Origin: Oceanobacillus chungangensis
Lineage (GTDB): Bacteria > Bacillota > Bacilli > Bacillales > Amphibacillaceae
Length of the DNA: 64,000 nucleotides
NCBI RefSeq assembly: GCF_003369565.1
Contig: NZ_PIOD01000007.1
Span: 25,812-89,811, forward strand
Direction: 5' to 3'
Under the pieces are notes generated by a model. That model had not been told where the DNA came from, did no database searches, and saw only the letters and a program-made list of their open reading frames with translations. The number at the start of each line of letters is the position of its first letter. Positions within the stretch are counted from its first letter, which is position 1. The position numbers were made by a program, and so were the translations under genes. Positions 18,757 through 26,985 of this stretch are shown here, piece by piece.

Positions 18757-19144
18757 TTATTTTAGTTTAGAAACACATATCAAACATTCATCTAGTTATA
18801 TTTTAACATGATGGGCGCCTTATCGATTCGCTCAAGTTGTTATCTCAGACCATTTTCTATAAGCTTGGTTATTTTTTACTCTACTATGCAACTTGGAATA
18901 TGATTGGTCACTAACTAGTCGCAGAGAATATAATCTTTCTCGGCCTTTATTTAAGATAGTCGATTAGCAAGATTTAGTCAAAAGTGCAAAACTAATTTTT
19001 ATAGTGTGTATTTCTTTTAAAAAAGATGAACGATTTTCCAAAATTGCATTTTAATTGATGATTGGGCGATTTTACAATTGTTCATCTATCGAAAGTAAAA
19101 TAAACGACAAGTTTTTAATAGATGAATAGGACCTGCCCTATCCC
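18757..19144. other. Intergenic stretch between sbcD and cotJA
   Basis: No convincing gene. It must hold the sbcDC promoter (minus) and the cotJ promoter (plus). An 8-bp inverted repeat AGATGAAC / GTTCATCT spans about 19024-19090 with a long loop; its role is unknown. Confidence 0.5.
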
Positions 19145-19152
19145 CATACATA
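19121..19152 (+). promoter_or_regulatory. Possible mother-cell sigma-factor promoter of cotJABC
   Basis: CATACATA (19145-19152) resembles the -10 of SigE-type promoters (CATACAnT), and GATGAATA lies 16 bp upstream as a weak -35. cotJ is SigE-controlled in B. subtilis, so the placement is sensible. Confidence 0.45.
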
Positions 19153-19185
19153 TAGAAAGAATGCAATAAACGGAAGGAGGATCTT

Positions 19186-19413
19186 ATGTCCACACAATTT
19201 AAATACTGGGAACCTTATGTTAGCCCCTTTGATCCATGTCCGCCAATACGAATCAAAAGCTATTCCACGCCCCCGAACCTTTATATGACCTTTCAACCAA
19301 CAGGACTTGCACAATTTCAAACGCCCAGAGAAGCATTGCATCATGGGACACTATGGCCCGAACTCTTCAGCCCTTATCCAAATCCACATAAATGGGGGGA
19401 GCAGGATGGCTAA
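19186..19413 (+). CDS. cotJA: Spore coat protein CotJA
   Basis: Small spore-coat-associated protein, 75 residues, proline-rich (FDPCPPIRIKSYSTPPNLY, REALHHGTLWPELFSPY). GGAAGGAGG precedes the ATG by a normal distance. It is first of cotJABC and overlaps the start of cotJB by 8 bp. Function in the coat is not established. Confidence 0.95.
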   Translation: MSTQFKYWEPYVSPFDPCPPIRIKSYSTPPNLYMTFQPTGLAQFQTPREALHHGTLWPELFSPYPNPHKWGEQDG

Positions 19414-19669
19414 GCAGGTTCCTAAAGAATTTTACCAGCTGCTTAGAGAAATTCAGGAAGTTGATTTTGTCTTATTGGAATTAAATCTTTATTTAGATAC
19501 CCACCCAGATGATTATGATGCCATTGAACAATTTAATAACTTTTCACAAAGAAGCAGGGAATTAAAAATAAATTTCGAACAACAATTTGGTCCCTTAATG
19601 GGATTCGGTGCGAGTTACTCAAATTATCCATTTGATTGGGGCAATACGCCGTGGCCATGGCAAGTATAA
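19406..19669 (+). CDS. cotJB: Spore coat protein CotJB
   Basis: Second cotJ gene, 87 residues from the ATG at 19406 behind GGGGGGAGCAGG; the frame is open further upstream, but that part only shadows cotJA. The YQLLREIQEVDFVLLELNLYLDTHPDD core and the aromatic tail (NTPWPWQV) are typical of CotJB. Confidence 0.95.
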   Translation: MAKQVPKEFYQLLREIQEVDFVLLELNLYLDTHPDDYDAIEQFNNFSQRSRELKINFEQQFGPLMGFGASYSNYPFDWGNTPWPWQV

Positions 19670-19705
19670 TTGGAGTCCTACTGAATTAGATGGGAGGAGA
19701 ATCGT

Positions 19706-20275
19706 TTGTGGTATTATGAAAAAAAGCTCCAATATCCGGTAAAAGTATCCGAGTGTAATCCAATGCTAGCGAAATTCTTAATCGAACAGTACGGTGGAGC
19801 AGACGGTGAGTTATCTGCCGCATTACGCTATTTAAATCAACGTTACTCGATACCAGATAAAGTGGTAGGCCTATTAACCGATATTGGCACAGAAGAATTT
19901 GCTCATCTTGAAATGATTGCCACGATGGTCTATAAGCTCACAAAAGATGCAACCCCTGAACAGATGAAAGCGGCTGGTCTTGGAGCACATTATTCGAATC
20001 ATGATAAAGCACTCTACTATGAAAATGCAGCAGGGACACCATGGACTGCCGCTTATATCACTGCAAAAGGGGATCCAATTGCTGATTTGTATGAAGACAT
20101 TGCTGCCGAAGAGAAAGCCCGTGCAACATATCAATGGATTATTAATCTTTCAGATGATCCCGATTTAAATGATGGCTTAAAATTCTTGCGGGAAAGAGAG
20201 ATTATTCATTCACTAAGATTTCGAGAGGCCGTTGAAATCTTAATAGAAGAACGAGACAGAAAGAAGATTTTTTAA
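19706..20275 (+). CDS. cotJC: Spore coat protein CotJC (manganese catalase-like)
   Basis: 189 residues related to Mn-catalases. The ferritin-like dimetal motifs are visible: EFAHLEM, AEEKARATYQWI and the late EIIHSLRFREA. The start is a TTG at 19706 behind GGGAGGAG; no ATG is available nearby. Last gene of cotJABC, followed by a terminator. It may detoxify peroxide during coat formation, though this has not been shown for all CotJC proteins. Confidence 0.95.
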   Translation: MWYYEKKLQYPVKVSECNPMLAKFLIEQYGGADGELSAALRYLNQRYSIPDKVVGLLTDIGTEEFAHLEMIATMVYKLTKDATPEQMKAAGLGAHYSNHDKALYYENAAGTPWTAAYITAKGDPIADLYEDIAAEEKARATYQWIINLSDDPDLNDGLKFLREREIIHSLRFREAVEILIEERDRKKIF

Positions 20276-20286
20276 ATAGTGGATTG

Positions 20287-20327
20287 AAAATGACGTGTGA
20301 ATGCTTTTGCTACACGTCATTTTGTTT
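20287..20327 (+). terminator. Terminator after cotJC
   Basis: A perfect 12-bp stem (AAAATGACGTGT / ACACGTCATTTT) with a short T-rich tail, directly after the cotJC stop. Confidence 0.9.
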
Positions 20328-20417
20328 CTGTTCACTTACACTCACCCAGGAATTTTATCGAAAAACGTGCCAATCTGTGATTTAGCCTAAAATGGCACGC
20401 TAATGAGCTAGGACTAT

Positions 20418-20537
20418 ATGGAGAGTAAGGAATATAAGGAATGGTTTTTACTACAAATCCTAATTCGAAAGACAGGTAAATACGATGATATATCTGAAGC
20501 AGCTCTATACTATAAATTTTGCTACTTCACACATTAA
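20418..20537 (+). CDS. Possible 39-aa small protein
   Basis: An ATG at 20418 opens a 39-residue frame (begins MESKEYKEWFLLQILIRKTG) in otherwise empty sequence between cotJC and the exporter-like gene. The ribosome-binding sequence (TAGGA) is weak. No family is recognised. It could be real, a fragment or chance. Confidence 0.3.
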   Translation: MESKEYKEWFLLQILIRKTGKYDDISEAALYYKFCYFTH

Positions 20538-20554
20538 AGCCGTAATGATTTACC

Positions 20555-21604
20555 TTAACTTCTATCTTCCTTCGCCTCTTTTATCCTTACAAGTCTCTCC
20601 AATTTATCAAGCTCAAAGAATAATTCTACAATGCTATTGGCGATAGGAAAAACAAAGGTCCATTTATCAAACTCAGAGCCCTGTAGTTCCTCAATCAGAT
20701 TATTTATTGTTACTTGCATTGCAGCCTTCGTTTCTTTTTGTAAATCTTTATCTAAGATGATTTTATTTTCATATAAGAGGACAATATTTTCACTGTAATT
20801 ATTAATTTCTTTTACTAATTTCTTAATCAGATATGCTTTATGGCTTTGAATTGCCTCGATCTCTTTAATATTCTTCTCAAGCTCTCGAATCAAGGTTTGC
20901 TTTTTAATCAATACTCGGATCATATGCTTATAAATGATCACATTTCTTAAAAAACGAAGCTTATTTTTGATTATAAGACTATTACGCTCGTCGGAAATTA
21001 TTTCATAATAATTCTTTGCATCGTTAATTAAATTTTCTATTTGTCGATCTTCTTCCTTCATTTGTGGCACGTTCATTGTCTCGTTTGGAATAACGCGCAA
21101 CAAAAAGTTTGTTTTCTCGCTTGCTTTTTTAATGATTCTAAATAAATTTCTCTGATGATCGGGCGGAAACACAAGTACATTCGTAATTAATGCTGAAAGT
21201 ACCCCAATCGTTACCAGCGATAACCGTTGAACAATATAGAGAAAGCTAATTCCATCACTAGTTGCTAGCATTAACGTGACAATTGTCAATACGGTCAAAC
21301 TGACGGTTTTATTCAAGCCGAGCTTGATATTAATTGCGATTGAAATAATCACAACCGCTCCAACCGAAAGTGGATGATTTCCTAGTAGGAGCGTACCTAG
21401 GATAGCAAAGACAGATCCAATACTATTTGAAATAATAACTTCTTTAAGATAGTCGTAGGTGCGCATTATTGAGGGCTGCATTGCAAGTACAGCAGCAATC
21501 GCCGCTACCAATTCTAACTCCAGCCCAAGCATCGCTGTAATGATTAATGTTAACGTAACTGCAAGGCCCGTTTTTACCATGCGGGGACCGATATTGAATT
21601 CCAT
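20555..21604 (-). CDS. Aromatic acid exporter family protein (FUSC-like)
   Basis: Membrane protein of the ArAE_1 type (YqjA/YgaE-like in Bacillus). The N-terminal 150 or so residues are strongly hydrophobic with about five segments (TGLAVTLTLIITAMLGLELE, SIGSVFAILGTLLLG, ALITNVLVFPP); the rest is a charged helical cytoplasmic domain. An in-frame GTG upstream (21613) overlaps the GAGGTG ribosome-binding sequence, so the ATG at 21604 is preferred, giving about 349 residues. Substrate unknown; family members are proposed to export aromatic carboxylates. Confidence 0.8.
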   Translation of the reverse strand: MEFNIGPRMVKTGLAVTLTLIITAMLGLELELVAAIAAVLAMQPSIMRTYDYLKEVIISNSIGSVFAILGTLLLGNHPLSVGAVVIISIAINIKLGLNKTVSLTVLTIVTLMLATSDGISFLYIVQRLSLVTIGVLSALITNVLVFPPDHQRNLFRIIKKASEKTNFLLRVIPNETMNVPQMKEEDRQIENLINDAKNYYEIISDERNSLIIKNKLRFLRNVIIYKHMIRVLIKKQTLIRELEKNIKEIEAIQSHKAYLIKKLVKEINNYSENIVLLYENKIILDKDLQKETKAAMQVTINNLIEELQGSEFDKWTFVFPIANSIVELFFELDKLERLVRIKEAKEDRS

Positions 21605-21851
21605 TTTTCGCACCTCTACTAGTTAATGAATAAATCGAAGCTCTTATAACAATATGATGTAAACATTCTCTTTATTCTTATGCTTTTGCTTTTCATACAA
21701 ACCTATTATAGTTATATCCTAAAGGCTTTTCAATCTAAATTTTCTAGACATAAAGTTGATTTTCGCTTCAGAAGCAGCAAGCCTTTAACAATCATCGTCC
21801 AAAGTTAAATAAATACCGGAAACAAATAGGGTAAGGCACCATTACTATAGT

Positions 21852-21898
21852 TAATACCCTGTGAGAGATGACTGTTCACAGGGTATTAGCGTTTTTTT
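21852..21898 (+). terminator. Orphan plus-strand terminator
   Basis: A 13-14 bp stem (TAATACCCTGTGA / TTCACAGGGTATTA, 21852-21888) followed by GCG and seven T residues on the plus strand. The genes on both sides run on the minus strand, where the hairpin has no T-run. It may end an unseen plus-strand RNA arising in 21605-21850, or limit antisense transcription into mvaS. Confidence 0.8.
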
Positions 21899-21915
21899 AT
21901 ATAATAGCTTCGAAT

Positions 21916-23088
21916 CTATCTTTCTTTGTTTACATATAATCGCATATGGTCTGCCATACCAGATAAGCATATTGTTGCAGGATCCTTCTCAATATCCAGC
22001 TCGATAGTTGAGCCATCAACTGGTAAGGTTTCTTGGAAAATTCCCTCATATTCTGCTACACTTACTTCTTTTCTTGAAGCAAATAATTTCGTATGGCTTT
22101 CAACATGTAAATTTGCTTTAAAATCGGGCTGCAGTATTCCTGTAAAGAACTCTCCGACAGCACCAGATCCATAGCTGAATAAGCCAATTCTTGATCCAGC
22201 TTCTAAGTCTTCTTTCTGTTCTAGGAGGGATAGCAAGCTTAAATATAATGCTCCAGTATAGATGTTACCTACATTTTTATTATATGACTTACTAATCTCA
22301 TAGTTTGCTAACAAGCGATCTTGATCTGCCTCACTTCCTTCTTCCAAAATGGTTCTTAATGCTTTAAGACCCATTTTCGTATATGGAAGATGATAGCAAA
22401 TTGCTTCAAAATCCTCGATTGAATGACCTGTTTTTTCCTTATAGGCTTTCCAAACGTTTGAGAAGAATGCAATATACTGTTCATTTGAAAATTTGCCATC
22501 AACATATGCTTGATCTGAGTAAGTTGGGCGCCAGAAATCCATAATATCCGCTGTCAAATAGGCACTTTGATCTTCTAATTCCATAATTTTTGGTTCTGCA
22601 CTAATGACAATTGCAACAGCACCTGCACCTTGTGTTGATTCTCCAGAGGTGTTTAGGCCATACCTAGCAATATCCGAGCCAAGTACGAGCACCTTACTCT
22701 CAGGATTTAAAGCAATATGTCCCTTCGCCATTTGAATTGCAGCAGTCGCACCATAACAAGCCTGCTTTAATTCAATTGACCGTGCTTGCGGATTTATCCC
22801 TAATAAATGATGGACATAAACCGCTGCAGATTTTGAGTGGTCGATTCCTGATTCTGTACCAAAAATAACGAAATCAATCTTTTCTTTATCATTTTCATCC
22901 AAAATTTCCAATGCTGCATTTGCTGCTAATGTAACGGAATCCTGAGTTACCGGAGCAACTGCCATCTTTTCCTGTCCAATTCCGATCGTAAATTTTGCTG
23001 GTTCCACGTTTCTAGCAACTGCCAATTTGTTCATATCTACATATAAATGGGGTGTAAAAAAGCCGATTTTATCTATTCCAATTTTCAT
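21916..23088 (-). CDS. mvaS: Hydroxymethylglutaryl-CoA synthase
   Basis: Condenses acetyl-CoA and acetoacetyl-CoA to HMG-CoA, the first committed mevalonate step. 390 residues, the bacterial MvaS size. The nucleophilic cysteine is in ELKQACYGATAA, and SGESTQGAGAVAIVIS, the IEDFEAICYHLPYTKMG region with the active-site His, and RIGLFSYGSGAVGEFF are characteristic. GGAG precedes the ATG. It stands alone: no HMG-CoA reductase or mevalonate kinase gene is adjacent, so its pathway context is unclear. Confidence 0.94.
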   Translation of the reverse strand: MKIGIDKIGFFTPHLYVDMNKLAVARNVEPAKFTIGIGQEKMAVAPVTQDSVTLAANAALEILDENDKEKIDFVIFGTESGIDHSKSAAVYVHHLLGINPQARSIELKQACYGATAAIQMAKGHIALNPESKVLVLGSDIARYGLNTSGESTQGAGAVAIVISAEPKIMELEDQSAYLTADIMDFWRPTYSDQAYVDGKFSNEQYIAFFSNVWKAYKEKTGHSIEDFEAICYHLPYTKMGLKALRTILEEGSEADQDRLLANYEISKSYNKNVGNIYTGALYLSLLSLLEQKEDLEAGSRIGLFSYGSGAVGEFFTGILQPDFKANLHVESHTKLFASRKEVSVAEYEGIFQETLPVDGSTIELDIEKDPATICLSGMADHMRLYVNKER

Positions 23089-23372
23089 CGCTATTTCTCC
23101 TTTACTTTCTGTATGACTATTTCTTTTATATAACGTTTTTAACCAATTTAGTAATATATCACGTGATGCTTTTCACAATAAAATTTTTATGAAAACGAAT
23201 ACTATAAATGATAATATATTCTATCTTTAAACACAACAAATATGGCGTTGTCTCTTATTAGTAAAGTGAATAACTGCGACTACACGTAAGCTTGGGTCAT
23301 GAGAAATCCTAGTTCTCCTTTTGATTTTAGCTCGTACATCCGGCAGAAGATTTCTCATGGACCGACCGCTAC

Positions 23373-23478
23373 GGAAATACACTACGCTTTCCGCGGGCGG
23401 CTGGCGATCCTCTTTGTGCTATCGCACTTCAGAGTCTCACCGAGGCCTTTCCTCCCGCAGGAGTCTACGTGTATTTCC
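23373..23478 (+). repeat. GC-rich 106-bp inverted-repeat element, copy 1
   Basis: Bounded by a perfect 10-bp terminal inverted repeat (GGAAATACAC / GTGTATTTCC), with an inner GTGC-N4-GCAC hairpin and a CTCC-CGCA-GGAG hairpin. About 90% identical by eye, and equal in length, to copy 2 at 32607-32712 in the opposite orientation. Its GC content is far above the surroundings. Open frames across it are not genes. Confidence 0.9.
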
Positions 23479-23645
23479 TTCGCTAGGTTTGAGCAATTGC
23501 TATCTTATATATTATCGGTCTGTACATGCGAGTCGCCCAAGGAAAGCAACTATCCGGAGTGAAAATCAACATTGCCCTAATTCGCAATTTATATCAACGC
23601 ATCATCTTAAAACATCATTAATCGCAGCTTAGAAGCATTGTATAT

Positions 23646-24311
23646 TTATTTTTCTTTATCAATCTCTACCGTACTCCTAATTTCAATCCCATTCAACGCT
23701 TGAGTCGCTAGATGGTCTGCTTCTTTATTTTTCTTCCGTGAGACGATTTCATATTCAGGGGTAATGCCTAATCGTTCCAATTGTTCTTCAATTCGATCAA
23801 TCCATTTCGATAATTCTGCTTCGTAAACTGGCCATTCACCGTTTAGTTGATTGATGACGACGAGAGAGTCACCAACAAAAGTAACGGGGAGATGGTGAAC
23901 ACCTAAAAGCTCAACTTCTTGTAATCCAAGGTGGAAGGCAGCGTATTCTGCTTCATTATTTGTTTCAAGCTCCTCAACAGCGGCATTAATTCTTTGTCGA
24001 AAGTTTTTCCCATTTTGTTCGTAGTAAATAGCACACCCGAGACCAGACTTTTTCGATTTCAAATCAAATCCACCATCAAAATATACCGTTACATTATGTG
24101 GTTCAGTTTGGATACCCTGCATGTATTTATTCAGTTCCTTCATTGTCCATCTATTTTCAAGACGATCAATAAAGGATAGGATTTTTGCCCGTCCTGTTTT
24201 TTCTAGATCTTCCGCAATTAATATTGCCTTTTCTACTCGCATTTCATCCGAAACGAATATCGCTTCCGTACCTTTTGCTGTTTTATATGTTAATTCAATT
24301 TTTATATTCAT
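23646..24311 (-). CDS. RNase H-like domain protein
   Basis: About 221 residues. The C-terminal half is an RNase HI fold with the acidic catalytic set in VYFDGGFD, NNEAEYAAFH, VGDSLVVINQ and KEADHLATQAL. The N-terminal 75 residues are a separate small region (KIELTYKTAKGTEAIFVSD). Proteins of this kind are often annotated as reverse-transcriptase-like/RNase HI family (YpeP in Bacillus). The ATG at 24311 is 8 bases from GGGAG; an upstream GTG overlaps that sequence. It probably degrades RNA in hybrids, but activity cannot be shown here. Confidence 0.85.
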   Translation of the reverse strand: MNIKIELTYKTAKGTEAIFVSDEMRVEKAILIAEDLEKTGRAKILSFIDRLENRWTMKELNKYMQGIQTEPHNVTVYFDGGFDLKSKKSGLGCAIYYEQNGKNFRQRINAAVEELETNNEAEYAAFHLGLQEVELLGVHHLPVTFVGDSLVVINQLNGEWPVYEAELSKWIDRIEEQLERLGITPEYEIVSRKKNKEADHLATQALNGIEIRSTVEIDKEK

Positions 24312-24381
24312 AGGTAGCACTCCCAGAGTTCTGTTGAATACTGAATATCAGTTAAACCAATATATCCTGTCTAACTAAATC

Positions 24382-25599
24382 TCATAACAATCCATCCTGT
24401 TCGTATAAATATCCATAAGGAATATCAAGAAAAACATAAAGTGTTTCAGAGATTGGATAGGAATATGTTCGAATTAATTCCGTCTTTTCGATATCTGTAT
24501 ATAAATCGGATAATATCCCTTTCTTCTCAACATTCATTCGCATAATATTTTCAAAGAAATAAGGACGCCAACTCCAGTTCTTATTCCTTCCCTCCTGATG
24601 TAGTTCCCATTCCTCTAAGTTGTTTTTCTCTGCATTGGAAGACAACTGAATCCCTTCCCCATTACAAATGTATACCCGAAATACAAAGTCACTGCAATAT
24701 TTTCCAATTGAGCAGATCATTTCATCATATGGAAGTCCAGGCTTAAGAGCAGGAAGCATTGTTTTAAACGTCTCGTTAATCCGATTTGTTAGATCGAGTT
24801 GGGCCTTCACTTTCTTTCTCTCAAACATGACAAAGTTCTGAAAGTCTGCATTGAGTTTTGCTTGGCAACAATCATCTTCCACAAAACCCGTTTGGGCTTG
24901 TTTAAGGTAACTCCCTTGATAATATTGTCCCCCATTTCTCCACGCATAATTAAGTTGGTTATACGAGGATATCCCTTTAAACAATAATGCCGCCCCTATT
25001 TTTCGTGAAAGCATTCCAAGCGAATGATGCACGTCTTGAAATAAATGCGGCAAGGAATCTTCCTTTAAAAATCCCGCATCAACTTTAATCATATTTGGCG
25101 CCAACATGGCTAAGCGATCAAGACTGCCATTACGTCGCTCCACATCTAAAGCCAACTTGATTCCCAATGTTTTCAAATAAGTTGTGAATTTACGAATATC
25201 ATCAATCCGCTCTGGGATATGTGCTTCTTTTATTTCGATAATGATTTTACTTAAATCCAACCCTTTTATTCCGGCTGATTCCAAGAGGGTCAGTAAAGAT
25301 TGTCCGTTATCACTGTCCAACAGCCTGAGATCATAAAATATGGAAAGATTTTTGGATTGATTTTGCTCTTCAAAAACTTCTAGTGACTTTCGATAGATAT
25401 AGTGCGTTAACTCAAGACGGAAATCATCGGGGATCGATGCATCTTCAAAAAACCAATCAAGCGGTTCAGCCATCCTATCATTTTCTTGAAAATAAGCACT
25501 AACTTCATAACCATCAACTAATTGCGTATCTGCACTTATTATAGGTTTATAATGAAGGTTAACTTTTTCCAACTGTAACATAATTTTTAAAGGGTCCAT
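24382..25599 (-). CDS. ykuI: EAL-domain protein, YkuI-like
   Basis: 405 residues, the size of B. subtilis YkuI: an EAL domain (about 1-250) followed by a PAS-like C-terminal domain ending in SYPISETLYVFLDIPYGYLYEQ. The EAL signature is replaced by YEVSA; IIEIKEA, VDAGFLKED and FKGI occupy later motif positions. YkuI binds c-di-GMP but is thought to lack turnover, and the altered motif here points the same way. GGAGGTG precedes the ATG. Likely a c-di-GMP-sensing protein of unknown target. Confidence 0.8.
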   Translation of the reverse strand: MDPLKIMLQLEKVNLHYKPIISADTQLVDGYEVSAYFQENDRMAEPLDWFFEDASIPDDFRLELTHYIYRKSLEVFEEQNQSKNLSIFYDLRLLDSDNGQSLLTLLESAGIKGLDLSKIIIEIKEAHIPERIDDIRKFTTYLKTLGIKLALDVERRNGSLDRLAMLAPNMIKVDAGFLKEDSLPHLFQDVHHSLGMLSRKIGAALLFKGISSYNQLNYAWRNGGQYYQGSYLKQAQTGFVEDDCCQAKLNADFQNFVMFERKKVKAQLDLTNRINETFKTMLPALKPGLPYDEMICSIGKYCSDFVFRVYICNGEGIQLSSNAEKNNLEEWELHQEGRNKNWSWRPYFFENIMRMNVEKKGILSDLYTDIEKTELIRTYSYPISETLYVFLDIPYGYLYEQDGLL

Positions 25600-25749
25600 A
25601 CAAGCACCTCCTGGAAACTTCTCCTAAAATTATAGCATAGTGACACCTCTATTCCTTCATTAATAAGCGTTTCAAAATAGTAATGTAAATTAATCGTTAC
25701 GAAACAAAGCAAATACTTTACTTTTAAATGAAATTAATGTATATTAGCA

Positions 25750-25794
25750 AATGACGAACAATCACTATATAGTTAAACATTATTATTCGTATTT
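25750..25794 (+). promoter_or_regulatory. Possible pair of PurR boxes upstream of guaC
   Basis: A direct half-site containing CGAACAAT (25750-25762) and an inverted one containing ATTCGTATTT (25782-25794) resemble PurBoxes (AWWWCCGAACWWT), 19 bp apart rather than the usual 16-17. guaC belongs to the PurR regulon in B. subtilis. Confidence 0.4.
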
Positions 25795-25807
25795 AGAGGT
25801 GGATATT

Positions 25808-26791
25808 ATGGAAAATGTATTTGATTACGAAGATATTCAATTAATTCCCGCAAAATGTGTTGTGAACAGTCGTTCTGAATGTGATACAACTGTGTCATTA
25901 GGAAAACATTCATTTAAATTACCTGTTGTCCCTGCAAATATGCAAACAATTATTGATGAGAAAATAGCATTAACCTTAGCTGAAAATGGCTATTTTTATA
26001 TTATGCATCGCTTTAATCCAGAGAAACGAATTGCATTCATTAAGGATATGCAGGAACGTGGCTTAATCGCATCAATTAGTGTCGGTGTGAAAGAGGAGGA
26101 GTATGCTTTCGTTGAGCAATTAGCAAACGAAAAGCTGATCCCTGATTACATTACAATTGACATTGCGCATGGTCATTCAAATGCCGTAATCAATATGATT
26201 AAACATATTAAACAACATGTACCCGAAAGCTTCTTAATTGCCGGTAATGTCGGAACACCTGAAGCAGTTCGAGAATTAGAAAATGCTGGTGCAGACGCAA
26301 CGAAGGTTGGTATCGGCCCTGGTAAAGTATGTATTACTAAAATTAAAACTGGTTTTGGTACCGGTGGATGGCAGTTAGCAGCACTTCGCTGGTGTGCTAA
26401 AGCTGCAAGTAAGCCAATTATTGCTGATGGTGGTATTCGTACCCATGGTGACATTGCAAAATCTGTTCGTTTCGGTGCATCAATGGTTATGATAGGTTCA
26501 CTATTTGCTGGACATGAAGAATCCCCAGGTGAAACTGTAGAGAAAGATGGCAAGCTTTATAAAGAATACTTTGGCTCTGCTTCGGAATTCCAAAAAGGCG
26601 AAAAGAAAAACGTCGAAGGAAAGAAAATGTATGTAGAGTACAAAGGTCCTTTAAAAGATACATTAATTGAAATGGAGCAAGATTTACAATCCTCTATTTC
26701 TTACGCAGGTGGAAATAAACTCGAAGCAATTCGCAACGTTGATTATGTTGTAGTGAAAAATTCCATCTTTAACGGTGATAAAGTATATTAG
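25808..26791 (+). CDS. guaC: GMP reductase
   Basis: NADPH-dependent enzyme converting GMP to IMP for purine interconversion. From the ATG at 25808 (AGAGGTGG upstream) the product is 327 residues, as in B. subtilis GuaC; the open frame extends upstream to 25751 without a ribosome-binding site. The catalytic cysteine lies in [16 protein letters not shown], and the [14 protein letters not shown] and [12 protein letters not shown] phosphate-binding loops are present. Single-gene unit ending in a terminator. Confidence 0.96.
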   Translation: MENVFDYEDIQLIPAKCVVNSRSECDTTVSLGKHSFKLPVVPANMQTIIDEKIALTLAENGYFYIMHRFNPEKRIAFIKDMQERGLIASISVGVKEEEYAFVEQLANEKLIPDYITIDIAHGHSNAVINMIKHIKQHVPESFLIAGNVGTPEAVRELENAGADATKVGIGPGKVCITKIKTGFGTGGWQLAALRWCAKAASKPIIADGGIRTHGDIAKSVRFGASMVMIGSLFAGHEESPGETVEKDGKLYKEYFGSASEFQKGEKKNVEGKKMYVEYKGPLKDTLIEMEQDLQSSISYAGGNKLEAIRNVDYVVVKNSIFNGDKVY

Positions 26792-26796
26792 AATCC

Positions 26797-26840
26797 AAAA
26801 CAAGCTCCTACTTTACAAAAAGTTGGGGCTTGTTTTCAAG
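26797..26840 (+). terminator. Terminator after guaC
   Basis: AAAACAAGC pairs with GCTTGTTTT, with a partly paired inner stem; the T residues of the 3' arm form the tail. Confidence 0.8.
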
Positions 26841-26937
26841 ACTCATTTCGTATATTTCCTTCAATTGCATATTTTGGGTGAGTTGCTTCGCTATCACTAA
26901 TCTATTTCTCTGCTTTAACATACCCTGTTTCTGGAAA

Positions 26938-26975
26938 AATAAAGAGGAGTAAGCAAAATTGCTCCCTCCCCTTCC
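26938..26975 (-). terminator. Probable terminator of dapA
   Basis: On the minus strand an imperfect GC-containing stem around GAGCAA-TTT-TGCTTACTCC is followed by TTTATTTTT, just after the dapA stop. Confidence 0.55.
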
Positions 26976-26985
26976 TATTCAATAT

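Noticed and set aside
23299..23632. Two overlapping plus-strand frames (87 and 103 codons)
   Set aside because: They cross the GC-rich 106-bp repeat, lack ribosome-binding sites and have no protein-like features.
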